Assembly (NCBI GenBank): GCA_002327415.1
Contig: DCVU01000097.1
Location: 1 to 5,723, forward strand
Reading direction: 5' to 3'
Origin: Smithella sp. UBA2180
GTDB taxonomy: Bacteria > Desulfobacterota > Syntrophia > Syntrophales > Smithellaceae
Length of the DNA: 5,723 bases
Shown: piece by piece, positions 1 to 5,524 of the stretch
Position numbering within the stretch: position 1 is the first letter of the stretch
Layout: each line of letters begins with the position of its first letter
The notes under the pieces: generated by a model
The model's database searches: none
The model's input: only the letters and a program-made list of their open reading frames with translations
Told to the model about the DNA's origin: nothing
Translations under genes and position numbers: made by a program

Positions 1-341
1 CCAATACCCAATGGAATTTTTTTCCCTCGATTTGTTTCATATGCCAAAGTTCTGATTTTTTTATCAACTTGTCTAAGCTCTTCCATACGATCTGAAAATG
101 AGTCCATTTTCATGGCCAGATCCCGGAACTGCTGCGATTGTTTCTTGGTTTGTTCTCTTAATCTTGCCAATTCAGCCCGGTCTCTTTTGATACTGGCGTA
201 ATCATACACAACATAGAGAGTTACTAAAATGATTACAACAAAAGCAATAAGAATATTACGGATAAAAGTTTTGGGAATAGATATTTTTTTAACTCCGCTC
301 TTGCGGTTGGGAATAATCATCAATGTAAAGTGATCCGGCAT
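1..341 (-). CDS. Membrane-anchored coiled-coil protein, probable M23-family metallopeptidase N-terminus (partial)
   Basis: An open frame on the minus strand starts at ATG 341-339 and runs off the left edge after 113 codons without a stop. A good Shine-Dalgarno-like run, AAGGGAAAG, lies just upstream (revcomp of about 346-354). The protein opens MPDHFTLMIIPNRKSG, then has a short basic segment (VKKISIPKTFIR), one hydrophobic membrane segment at about residues 28-46, and a charged heptad-like stretch at about 50-100 that looks like a coiled coil. This order (short cytoplasmic 'TLMIIP' head, one TM helix, periplasmic coiled coil) is what I know from membrane-bound M23 peptidases of the NlpD/MepM-like type. 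The catalytic HxxxD/HxH domain would lie outside the window, so the enzyme call is inference. Another coiled-coil envelope protein is possible. The gene is divergent from the L,D-transpeptidase operon, which fits a cell-wall locus. Confidence 0.6.
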   Translation of the reverse strand, partial: MPDHFTLMIIPNRKSGVKKISIPKTFIRNILIAFVVIILVTLYVVYDYASIKRDRAELARLREQTKKQSQQFRDLAMKMDSFSDRMEELRQVDKKIRTLAYETNRGKKIPLGI

Positions 342-455
342 TATTTCTTTCCCTTGATATATAGATGAGATTAGCAAGTCTTCTGATTTTTGATTCGCTT
401 TAGCTATCACAGAAAAAGATTCAAAGTCAAGGATAACTTGATACCACGTTATTAC

Positions 456-484
456 TTGATTTTTTTATATTTTTGCCATATTGT
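456..484 (+). promoter_or_regulatory. Possible sigma70-type promoter of the L,D-transpeptidase operon
   Basis: TTGATT (456-461) and TATTGT (479-484) are separated by 17 bases of very T-rich sequence. Each hexamer matches four of six consensus positions. A start about seven bases downstream would give a leader of roughly 26 nt before the ATG at 517. It would also exclude the upstream TTG at 481 as a start codon. The assignment is weak because the region is A+T-rich and other pairings are possible. Confidence 0.3.
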
Positions 485-516
485 ACAGCTCAAAGCTTAA
501 AAGAATTAATGATTCT

Positions 517-1233
517 ATGAAGATAAAAAAATCGTTAGCAATAATCCTGTTATTTTCAATACTTCTGCCGTTTTTATCCCTGCAGGGATGCGTTTTTGTT
601 CCTTTAGCAGCAAAATTCAATGCCGAAGATTTTTTGATATCCCGGGGAAATAGAATCGGCCAGTCTTCTCAAATTATCCTGGTCAGAGACAATAGCTTTC
701 TTTTTCTCACCAAAACAACTGTTTACGCCATGGAAAAACGTGAAAATAAATGGCAGGCAGCCTTTGAACCTTTTGATGCCGTAATCGGAAGAAAAGGGTT
801 CGCGCCTGAAGGAGAAAAAAGAGAGGGTGACGGCAGAACTCCTTCAGGTGTTTACCCTCTTAAAATGACCTTCGGCTATGATGAATCAATAAAAACAAAA
901 ATGCCCTACCGACAGGCTTTAGCTGACGATATCTGGATTGACGACCCAAACGCCGAAGATTACAATCGCTGGGTCAAAAAGTCTGAAACACGATCAACTT
1001 CATACGAAATAATGAAACGCGACGACAATCTTTACAAATACGGAATTGTCATAGAATATAATACCGACCCCATAATCAAGGGAAACGGCAGCGCCATCTT
1101 TTTACATATCTGGAAAGGAGCAGGAACTACTTCCGCCGGTTGCGTAGCTGTTTCCGAAGAAGACATTATTAAAATTCTGGGCTGGCTCGATCCTGCGGCA
1201 TCGCCGCTTATCATTACCGGGATAAATAACTGA
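517..1233 (+). CDS. L,D-transpeptidase (YkuD domain), lipoprotein
   Basis: The 238-residue protein belongs to the YkuD/ErfK L,D-transpeptidase superfamily, in the group whose catalytic motif lacks the usual SHGC. These enzymes join peptidoglycan stem peptides, or attach proteins to them, through a cysteine acyl-enzyme in the periplasm. The ATG at 517 is preferred over the in-frame TTG at 481: it gives a clean lipoprotein signal (basic MKIKK, a hydrophobic core to about residue 22, lipobox LQGC with the lipidated Cys at 25), and the TTG overlaps a likely -10 box. Residue 26 is Val, so outer-membrane sorting is plausible. The central block GRKGFAPEGEKREGDGRTPSG (about 91-111) is typical of the family. 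The catalytic motif is FLHIWKG followed by TTSAGCVAV, with His197, Ser206, Gly208 and nucleophile Cys209. The Shine-Dalgarno sequence is poor. The dipeptidase gene follows after 15 bases, so the two are probably cotranscribed. The family call is secure; the exact reaction is not. Confidence 0.88.
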   Translation: MKIKKSLAIILLFSILLPFLSLQGCVFVPLAAKFNAEDFLISRGNRIGQSSQIILVRDNSFLFLTKTTVYAMEKRENKWQAAFEPFDAVIGRKGFAPEGEKREGDGRTPSGVYPLKMTFGYDESIKTKMPYRQALADDIWIDDPNAEDYNRWVKKSETRSTSYEIMKRDDNLYKYGIVIEYNTDPIIKGNGSAIFLHIWKGAGTTSAGCVAVSEEDIIKILGWLDPAASPLIITGINN

Positions 1234-1248
1234 ACGAAGGCTCTTATA

Positions 1249-2013
1249 GTGAAATCTAAAATTATATTTGTATTGCTGATTCTTGCCTCTTTGAGTTTCG
1301 CGCAAATCGCTTATACCGATTGTACTGATAAAATGTCGGAAAACTTTATAGACATTCAAAAAGTAATTCCTGATGTTGTTATGGATATTCGTTATTACGG
1401 AACCCATAACTTTTTAGGAGAAAAAGTTGACGGTTATCTCGCTCCTAAATGTATCCTCTCAAAAGAAGCGGCGCAAGCTCTTGCCGGTGTTCAGAAAGAT
1501 CTTGTGCCCTACTCCCTGACTTTAAAAATTTATGATTGTTACCGCCCGCAGCGCGCAGTCAATCATTTTGTCCGCTGGGCCAAAGAAATTGAAAATACCA
1601 AAACGATGCGTGAATTCTATCCGACCATTGATAAACGAAATTTATTCAGGGACGGCTACATTGACAGCAAATCCGGCCACAGCCGCGGCAGCACGGTTGA
1701 TCTGACCATTGTCCCCTTACCTGCCCCCGCCCAAGCCGAATATATTTCCGGTCAGAAATTATCAGAATGTTACATGCCCATGGAGCAGCGCTTCGGAGAT
1801 AACAGCATTGACATGGGAACCGGCTTTGATTGTTTTCACGAACTATCCAATATAGCCAATGCAAATATCGGTCGTCAGCAAAAAATGAACCGGCTTTTGC
1901 TCAAATCACTTATGGAAAAGCACGGCTTTAAAAATTATGATATGGAGTGGTGGCACTACACACTGAAAAATGAACCCTACCCCGATACTTATTTTAATTT
2001 TGTGATTGAGTGA
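1249..2013 (+). CDS. D-alanyl-D-alanine dipeptidase, VanX/DdpX family (peptidase M15D), exported
   Basis: This 254-residue protein is a zinc peptidase of family M15D, which hydrolyses the D-Ala-D-Ala dipeptide. The hallmarks are DIRYYGTHNFLG (46-57), YDCYRPQRAV with the conserved Arg99, SGHSRGSTVDLT with zinc ligands His144 and Asp151, MGTGFDCFHE (189-198), and MEWWHY with catalytic Glu233 and zinc ligand His236. The start is GTG at 1249, preceded by AAGG eight bases upstream. A different start would remove the signal peptide (MKSKIIFVLLILASLSFA, possible cleavage after Ala18). Export matters: VanX itself works in the cytoplasm to starve glycopeptide-sensitive wall synthesis, whereas this copy should act in the periplasm on released dipeptides. 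No VanH, VanA or VanRS partners are nearby, so it should not be read as vancomycin resistance. The stop codon directly abuts an inverted-repeat element. Transcription is probably shared with the upstream L,D-transpeptidase gene. Confidence 0.9.
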   Translation: MKSKIIFVLLILASLSFAQIAYTDCTDKMSENFIDIQKVIPDVVMDIRYYGTHNFLGEKVDGYLAPKCILSKEAAQALAGVQKDLVPYSLTLKIYDCYRPQRAVNHFVRWAKEIENTKTMREFYPTIDKRNLFRDGYIDSKSGHSRGSTVDLTIVPLPAPAQAEYISGQKLSECYMPMEQRFGDNSIDMGTGFDCFHELSNIANANIGRQQKMNRLLLKSLMEKHGFKNYDMEWWHYTLKNEPYPDTYFNFVIE

Positions 2014-2135
2014 ACCCCGTTAGAAAGTCTTCGACTTTCCAACGGATAGTCTCACACGGGGCATTAAACCCCGTATTCTCTGAAAAAGGAAGAACTATCG
2101 TCCCCGCTGCAAGCAGCGGAGCTTTCTAACGGGGT
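2014..2135. repeat. Palindromic intergenic element with terminal inverted repeats (REP/MITE-like)
   Basis: The left end ACCCCGTTAGAAAG (2014-2027) is perfectly complementary to the right end CTTTCTAACGGGGT (2122-2135). Three hairpins lie between or overlap these ends. Hairpin A at 2017-2045 has 13 pairs, one of them an A-C mismatch, and a TTC loop. Hairpin B at 2056-2074 is ACGGGG/CCCCGT. Hairpin C at 2104-2119 is CCGCTG-CAAG-CAGCGG. A further GATAGT/ACTATC pairing (2045-2050 with 2094-2099) encloses hairpin B. If the repeat is taken as the 13-bp core (2015-2027 and 2122-2134), both sides are flanked by TGAA (2011-2014 and 2135-2138), which could be a 4-bp target duplication. It contains no gene. 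None of the hairpins is followed by a T-tract, so an intrinsic terminator is not supported. Mobility and genome-wide copy number are inference. Confidence 0.6.
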
Positions 2136-2137
2136 GA
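2131..2137 (+). promoter_or_regulatory. Ribosome-binding site of the symporter gene, formed by the element's right end
   Basis: GGGGTGA matches the Shine-Dalgarno core GAGGTGA at six of seven positions, and the G-run ends seven bases before ATG 2142. Its first five bases are the tip of the terminal inverted repeat, so they are complementary to 2014-2018. The site would therefore be hidden if the two ends of the element pair in the mRNA. The sequence match is seen directly; use of this site by ribosomes is inferred. Confidence 0.5.
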
Positions 2138-2141
2138 ATAT

Positions 2142-3374
2142 ATGAAAATTAAATTACCGCCATTTTTAAAATCCTACGGTTTTTCGATAATACTCATTAT
2201 CTCGATTATCATCGGCTCATTTTTGGGAATCATCTATAAAAAGGATGCTATTGTTTTTAAACCATTCGGCGATATTTTCCTGAATCTCCTCTTTACCGTG
2301 ATCGTGCCTCTGGTTTTCTTTTCCATTTCTTCCGCCGTTGCGTCAATGACCAACATCCGGCGTCTGGGAAAAATAATGGGGGCCATGATTTTTGTTTTTG
2401 TAATCACCGGCCTTATCGCTTCGATGGTCATGATAATAGGCGTTATTCTTTATCCTCCGGCAATAGGCGCTCATGTAAATTTAGGCAATGGGGTCAATGT
2501 CGAACACTTAAAAGCTTCCGAACAAATTGTGAAGGCTTTTACTGTTTCCGATTTTGCTGATTTACTATCCAAAAAGAACATGCTGGCACTGATTATCTTT
2601 GCTATTCTAACAGGACTGGCAACTTCGGCGGTAGGTGAACGCGGAAAATCTTTCGCCAACTTCCTGACTTCGGGAAGCGATGTGATGATGAAACTTATTT
2701 CTTTCATCATGTACTACGCTCCCATCGGTCTTTGCGCATACTTTGCCTATCTGGTCGGTGTCTTCGGACCGGAGTTGCTGGGTTCTTACGCCAGGGCGAT
2801 GGTTCTTTATTACCCGACAGCTATTTTGTATTTCTTTATCGCTTTCACTATCTATGCTTTTATTGCCGCCGGAAACGAAGGCGTGCGCCGGTTTTGGCGC
2901 AATATTATTCCGCCATCTCTTATTGCCTTGGCTACTGGAAGCTCCATGGCTACAATTCCCGCCAATCTGGAAGCTGCCGATAAAACCGGCGTGCCGAGAG
3001 ATATCAGCGAAGTCGTTATTCCCATCGGCGCAACAATACATATGGAAGGCTCCTGTCTTGCCGCCGTTTTGAAGATTGCTTTTATTTTCGGTATATTTAA
3101 TATGCCCTTTTCCGGAGCGGAAACAATTCTGACCGCTCTGGGCATTGCCCTGTTAACCGGCGTTGTAGTCAGCGGCATCCCCGGCGGCGGAACGATTGGC
3201 GAACTGCTAATAATTTCGTTCTATGGTTTACCGCTGGAATCCTTTCCGATTATTACCATGATCGGCACACTGGTTGACGCTCCGGCCACAATGCTTAACG
3301 CCATAGGCGATAACGTCTCCAGCATGATCGTCGCACGAATGCTGGGCGGGAAAGATTGGATGAAAGAAGTTTAA
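2142..3374 (+). CDS. Dicarboxylate/amino acid:cation symporter (DAACS/SDF family), divergent subfamily
   Basis: A 410-residue inner-membrane carrier with the fold order of GltPh-type elevator transporters: several N-terminal hydrophobic helices, re-entrant loop HP1 with ATGSSMATIP (264-273), TM7 with GATIHMEGS (296-304), HP2 with SGIPGGG (344-350), and TM8 with DAPATMLNAIGD (379-390). Length is normal for the family. Compared with GltPh, the TM7 motif NMDGT is replaced by HMEGS, so the Asn and Asp that bind sodium become His and Glu. The TM8 Arg that pairs with acidic side chains (GltPh R397) aligns with Ala382, while Thr383, Asn386 and Asp390 are kept. I therefore doubt a glutamate or C4-dicarboxylate substrate and favour a neutral amino acid, but this is inference from alignment by eye. 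I have an impression of similar proteins in other anaerobes. Its ribosome-binding site lies in the preceding inverted-repeat element. Confidence 0.88.
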   Translation: MKIKLPPFLKSYGFSIILIISIIIGSFLGIIYKKDAIVFKPFGDIFLNLLFTVIVPLVFFSISSAVASMTNIRRLGKIMGAMIFVFVITGLIASMVMIIGVILYPPAIGAHVNLGNGVNVEHLKASEQIVKAFTVSDFADLLSKKNMLALIIFAILTGLATSAVGERGKSFANFLTSGSDVMMKLISFIMYYAPIGLCAYFAYLVGVFGPELLGSYARAMVLYYPTAILYFFIAFTIYAFIAAGNEGVRRFWRNIIPPSLIALATGSSMATIPANLEAADKTGVPRDISEVVIPIGATIHMEGSCLAAVLKIAFIFGIFNMPFSGAETILTALGIALLTGVVVSGIPGGGTIGELLIISFYGLPLESFPIITMIGTLVDAPATMLNAIGDNVSSMIVARMLGGKDWMKEV

Positions 3375-3473
3375 ATTATCAAAAGAGATTTATTTGCGTT
3401 ATGACGATATCCCAAAATAGAAGTTCGTATATTGATTGTTGAAACCACAAAACCATTTTGAAAGCTTATTAAA

Positions 3474-4271
3474 ATGTATAGGACAAATTCAGCCATTGAA
3501 TTCTTAGACAAAAAAGTAAAAGAGAATACTATCGAAATAACTAAAAGAATCGCAAATCAGATTGCAAGTGCTGAAAAACTGATTGACATACAGTGTAATA
3601 TTGCATCCCATTTTATCGGATGGTGGTCTTCAAACACCTCATTTGCCCGTAAAGGACATGAAGAGCTTAATGCATTACTTTTATCTTCATTTCATAAAAA
3701 TATTTTCTCTTTATTTTCAGCTTTAAGGTTATCTTCTTGCGGCCTTTACGGTGCAGCCCGCCCATTGATGAGAAATATTTTTGAGTGGTTGATGATATCG
3801 AAGTTCAGCTCTATTTCCGATAACCCATCTGTAATGAAAAAATGGAAGAATGAAGAAACTATCTATTTTTCAAACTCTATCTTAAAAAAAATAAAGGTAC
3901 CTTCTCCCGAGGAATTTTATATTTTTTGGTCCATAGTATGCGAATATTCACATGCGACAAGATCTTCTCTACAAATTTCGCTAGACATTGATGATAAAGA
4001 AAATTTTGAAGAAATAAATGTTAATATTGCCATTATTAATGCTTTATTAGAATGTAATTACCATTTGCTAAATACCCATCTCATAACGACGGAATATGAA
4101 TATATGGGAAAGTTTTACTCCAGTCCACATTTTTCCAAACTTCCAAAGTACAAAGTACCTGAATTAAGGAAAGCGGCTCACACTATTTTTAAAAGTAATA
4201 GAAAATTCTTAGGTTCTGGGTCAGTAAAACTGATTTCAGCATATAAAAGGAAGTGGGTTTTGTCTTCCTGA
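3474..4271 (+). CDS. Hypothetical protein, largely helical, A+T-rich orphan gene
   Basis: I do not recognise this 265-residue protein with confidence. An in-frame TGA at 3459-3461 precedes the ATG at 3474, so no upstream extension is possible; the Shine-Dalgarno sequence is weak. There is no signal peptide or clear membrane helix. The N-terminus (about 8-45) is amphipathic and charged. The core at 73-110 contains SALRLSSCGLYGAARPLMR and NIFEWL. A second short motif, CEYSHATRSS, lies at 156-165. An 'ARxLxRxxxE ... YSH' pattern recalls helical proteins of the DUF5677/HEPN-like kind, but no Rx4-6H catalytic signature is visible, so this is only a resemblance. The base composition stands out: 4021-4080 has 15 G/C in 60, against 34 in 60 at 4861-4920 in the nearby acyltransferase gene. 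The gene may have been acquired separately. It lies 99 bases after the symporter on the same strand. Confidence 0.7.
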   Translation: MYRTNSAIEFLDKKVKENTIEITKRIANQIASAEKLIDIQCNIASHFIGWWSSNTSFARKGHEELNALLLSSFHKNIFSLFSALRLSSCGLYGAARPLMRNIFEWLMISKFSSISDNPSVMKKWKNEETIYFSNSILKKIKVPSPEEFYIFWSIVCEYSHATRSSLQISLDIDDKENFEEINVNIAIINALLECNYHLLNTHLITTEYEYMGKFYSSPHFSKLPKYKVPELRKAAHTIFKSNRKFLGSGSVKLISAYKRKWVLSS

Positions 4272-4319
4272 ACTAATATTTTCTATCAGCATAAAGAATT
4301 TATATTCTTCTCACATATC

Positions 4320-4483
4320 CACGAAAGCTTCTTGACAAACATCAGACATAATTTGTATCTTCACTTTTATGAACATCTGCCATAAATGTAAAAAAGAAAT
4401 CGCTGATGATTTTTTTGTCGGACGGCAAGCGCAGTGCCCTTCCTGCGGAGCTGATTTGCATTGTTGCATTAACTGCTCTTTTT
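4320..4483 (+). repeat. Long direct repeat, copy 1 (promoter plus 5' end of zinc-ribbon gene)
   Basis: This 164-base block aligns without gaps to 5361-5524 at a constant offset of 1041. By hand count 142 of 164 bases match (22 mismatches, about 87%). It includes about 49 bases upstream of the start codon and about 38 codons of the zinc-ribbon gene. Similarity ends abruptly after the NCSF codons. Most coding differences are silent or conservative, so both copies were probably constrained as protein before this one was broken. Confidence 0.9.
4332..4361 (+). promoter_or_regulatory. Promoter of the zinc-ribbon fragment and acyltransferase gene
   Basis: A perfect -35 hexamer, TTGACA (4332-4337), is followed after 18 bases by TATCTT (4356-4361; four of six matches). 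The same pair is kept in the second copy at 5373-5402. The -10 box ends only seven bases before the ATG at 4369, so transcription would start at or next to the start codon. Confidence 0.5.
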
Positions 4484-4527
4484 TGCCGTCGGTGATAATT
4501 TGGATAAAGGAAGATGAAATGCTATGA
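4369..4527 (+). pseudogene. Truncated copy of the zinc-ribbon protein gene
   Basis: This 52-codon frame begins MNICHKCKKEIADDFFVGRQ and keeps the first zinc-binding set: Cys4, Cys7, Cys23 and Cys26, then Cys32, Cys33 and Cys36. It matches the intact gene at 5410-5694 through NCSF (residue 38), with five amino-acid differences. After that it reads into unrelated sequence (LPSVIIWIKEDEML) and stops. The C-terminal half, with the two further cysteines of the full-length protein, is lost. Its stop codon overlaps the start of the acyltransferase gene in ATGA (4524-4527). The remnant could still be translated and could act as a leader peptide that couples ribosomes to the acyltransferase. It could even fold as a minimal zinc ribbon, but it is most simply a broken gene. 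Confidence 0.8.
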
Positions 4528-5255
4528 AGGCCTCACTGCCCCGCAAAATCTTAATCATGCTGGTAAGTTTATATGTGACACTCAGAATCACCGTCATCGT
4601 CTTGTACTGGACGTACGTCAAGCGCGGATACCCCAGAAAAGACGGAGACGGTCTCCTGGCATGGTGGTCGAACGGACTGGTGAACGCGGTCCGAATCAAA
4701 AAGACTGTCTTCGATCCCTTTAATATTCGCATCAAACCTGGAAAACGCTATATCATCATGTCGAATCACCGCAGTCACTATGACATTCCCCTGATGATCC
4801 TCTCGCTTCCGCCCAGCATCCGTATGCTTACCAAGAAAGAGCTGTTCCGGATACCGCTGTGGGGACGAGGGATGGCGGCGGGTGAATTCATCTCTATCGA
4901 CCGTAACAATATCGAGCAGGCCAAACAGGATTTGAAGAAGGCCCGCGAGAAAATGGAGGATGGGATCGTGCTGTGGATAGCCCCTGAGGGAACTCGTTCG
5001 CGATCCGGACGGATGGGAACATTTAAGAAAGGGGGATTCATCCTGGCTATTGACGCCGGTGCGCAGATTATACCTGTCGGCATCCGGGGTTCGGAGAAAG
5101 TTCTGCCTGCCAAGACATGGGACTTCTTCCTGGATCAGAAGGTTGAGGTTCATATCGGCAAACCTATAGATGCCTCGGCTTATACTGTGGAACACAAGGA
5201 TGAATTGATCGAGGCAGTACGGCGTGAAATCAGCATCCTGTGCGGCGAAGCCTGA
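4524..5255 (+). CDS. plsC: 1-acylglycerol-3-phosphate O-acyltransferase-like protein (PlsC family)
   Basis: A 243-residue member of the PlsC/LPLAT family, which transfers an acyl chain to lysophosphatidic acid or a related acceptor at the inner membrane. An N-terminal hydrophobic segment (about 9-31) probably anchors it. The family motifs occur in order: NHRSHYD with catalytic His82 and Asp87, GEFISIDR (120-127), APEGTRSRSG with Glu155 and Gly156 (153-162), and IIPVGIRGS with Pro184 (182-190). Length is normal. ATG 4524 is the first possible start, because an in-frame TGA lies at 4515-4517. AAGGA at 4507-4511 is a Shine-Dalgarno candidate with long spacing, and the ATGA overlap with the upstream gene fragment may assist initiation. 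The gene is clearly more G+C-rich than the sequence on both sides and sits between two copies of a direct repeat, so it looks inserted or rearranged. It may not be the housekeeping enzyme; the true acceptor could be another lipid. Confidence 0.87.
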   Translation: MKASLPRKILIMLVSLYVTLRITVIVLYWTYVKRGYPRKDGDGLLAWWSNGLVNAVRIKKTVFDPFNIRIKPGKRYIIMSNHRSHYDIPLMILSLPPSIRMLTKKELFRIPLWGRGMAAGEFISIDRNNIEQAKQDLKKAREKMEDGIVLWIAPEGTRSRSGRMGTFKKGGFILAIDAGAQIIPVGIRGSEKVLPAKTWDFFLDQKVEVHIGKPIDASAYTVEHKDELIEAVRREISILCGEA

Positions 5256-5360
5256 TATCAGAAGTTAACCAACCATATCAATCTATCCAAGAAGGCGCTG
5301 GTCCTCAGAGAGAGAATATTTGAATAGGTATGCATAAATATTTCACCAAAAAGACTTTTA

Positions 5361-5524
5361 CATGAAAGCTTCTTGACAAACATCGGACAGAATTTGTATC
5401 TTTTCATCCATGAATATCTGCCACAAATGTAGAAAAGAATTAGCTGATGATTTTTTTGTCGGACGACAATCGCAATGCCCATCCTGCGGAACTGATTTGC
5501 ATTGCTGTCTTAACTGCTCTTTCT
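5361..5524 (+). repeat. Long direct repeat, copy 2 (promoter plus 5' end of intact zinc-ribbon gene)
   Basis: Partner of 4320-4483, gap-free at an offset of 1041 bases. The best-kept upstream part is GAAAGCTTCTTGACAAACAT, identical in both copies. The seven bases just before the ATG are the least conserved, and neither copy has a Shine-Dalgarno sequence there. Confidence 0.9.
5373..5402 (+). promoter_or_regulatory. Promoter of the intact zinc-ribbon gene
   Basis: TTGACA (5373-5378), an 18-base spacer and TATCTT (5397-5402) are conserved with the first copy. The -10 box is seven bases from the ATG at 5410, and no Shine-Dalgarno sequence intervenes, so the mRNA may be leaderless or nearly so. 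Confidence 0.5.

Noticed and set aside
402..430. Possible minus-strand promoter for the M23-like gene (TTGACT at 430-425, then ATAGCT at 407-402)
   Set aside because: The -35 match is good, but the -10 box is poor and other A+T-rich candidates lie closer to the gene; not strong enough to list as a feature.
481..516. Upstream TTG start (481) extending the L,D-transpeptidase by 12 residues
   Set aside because: It has no Shine-Dalgarno sequence, overlaps a possible -10 box, and would put a polar stretch before an otherwise clean lipoprotein signal peptide that starts at ATG 517.
1249..2013. Glycopeptide resistance gene
   Set aside because: No ligase, dehydrogenase or two-component genes are nearby, and the protein has an export signal, unlike the cytoplasmic resistance enzyme.
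2017..2045. Hairpin A as an intrinsic terminator of the dipeptidase operon
   Set aside because: The stem is long but no run of T follows it, and it is part of a larger symmetrical element; a rho-independent terminator is not supported.
3460..3474. Shared GAAAGCTT near 3460, 4323 and 5364 as boundary repeats of the orphan gene
   Set aside because: The 4323 and 5364 copies belong to the long direct repeat. The one at 3460 matches only eight bases in a row plus scattered positions, which is easily chance in this A+T-rich sequence.
4294..4309. Hairpin AAGAAT-TTAT-ATTCTT after the orphan gene
   Set aside because: The stem is short and nearly all A/T, and it has no following T-tract, so it is too weak to call a terminator.
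4347..4352. CATAAT as an alternative -10 box in copy 1
   Set aside because: It is only nine bases from the TTGACA and is not conserved in copy 2, where the sequence is CAGAAT.
4514..4723. 69-residue plus-strand frame overlapping the acyltransferase start
   Set aside because: It is out of frame with the gene that shows the PlsC motifs and has no domain of its own.
4569..5195. 208-residue open frame on the minus strand
   Set aside because: It is antisense to the acyltransferase gene, which carries all PlsC motifs; the reverse translation has no recognisable domain and the openness follows from codon bias.
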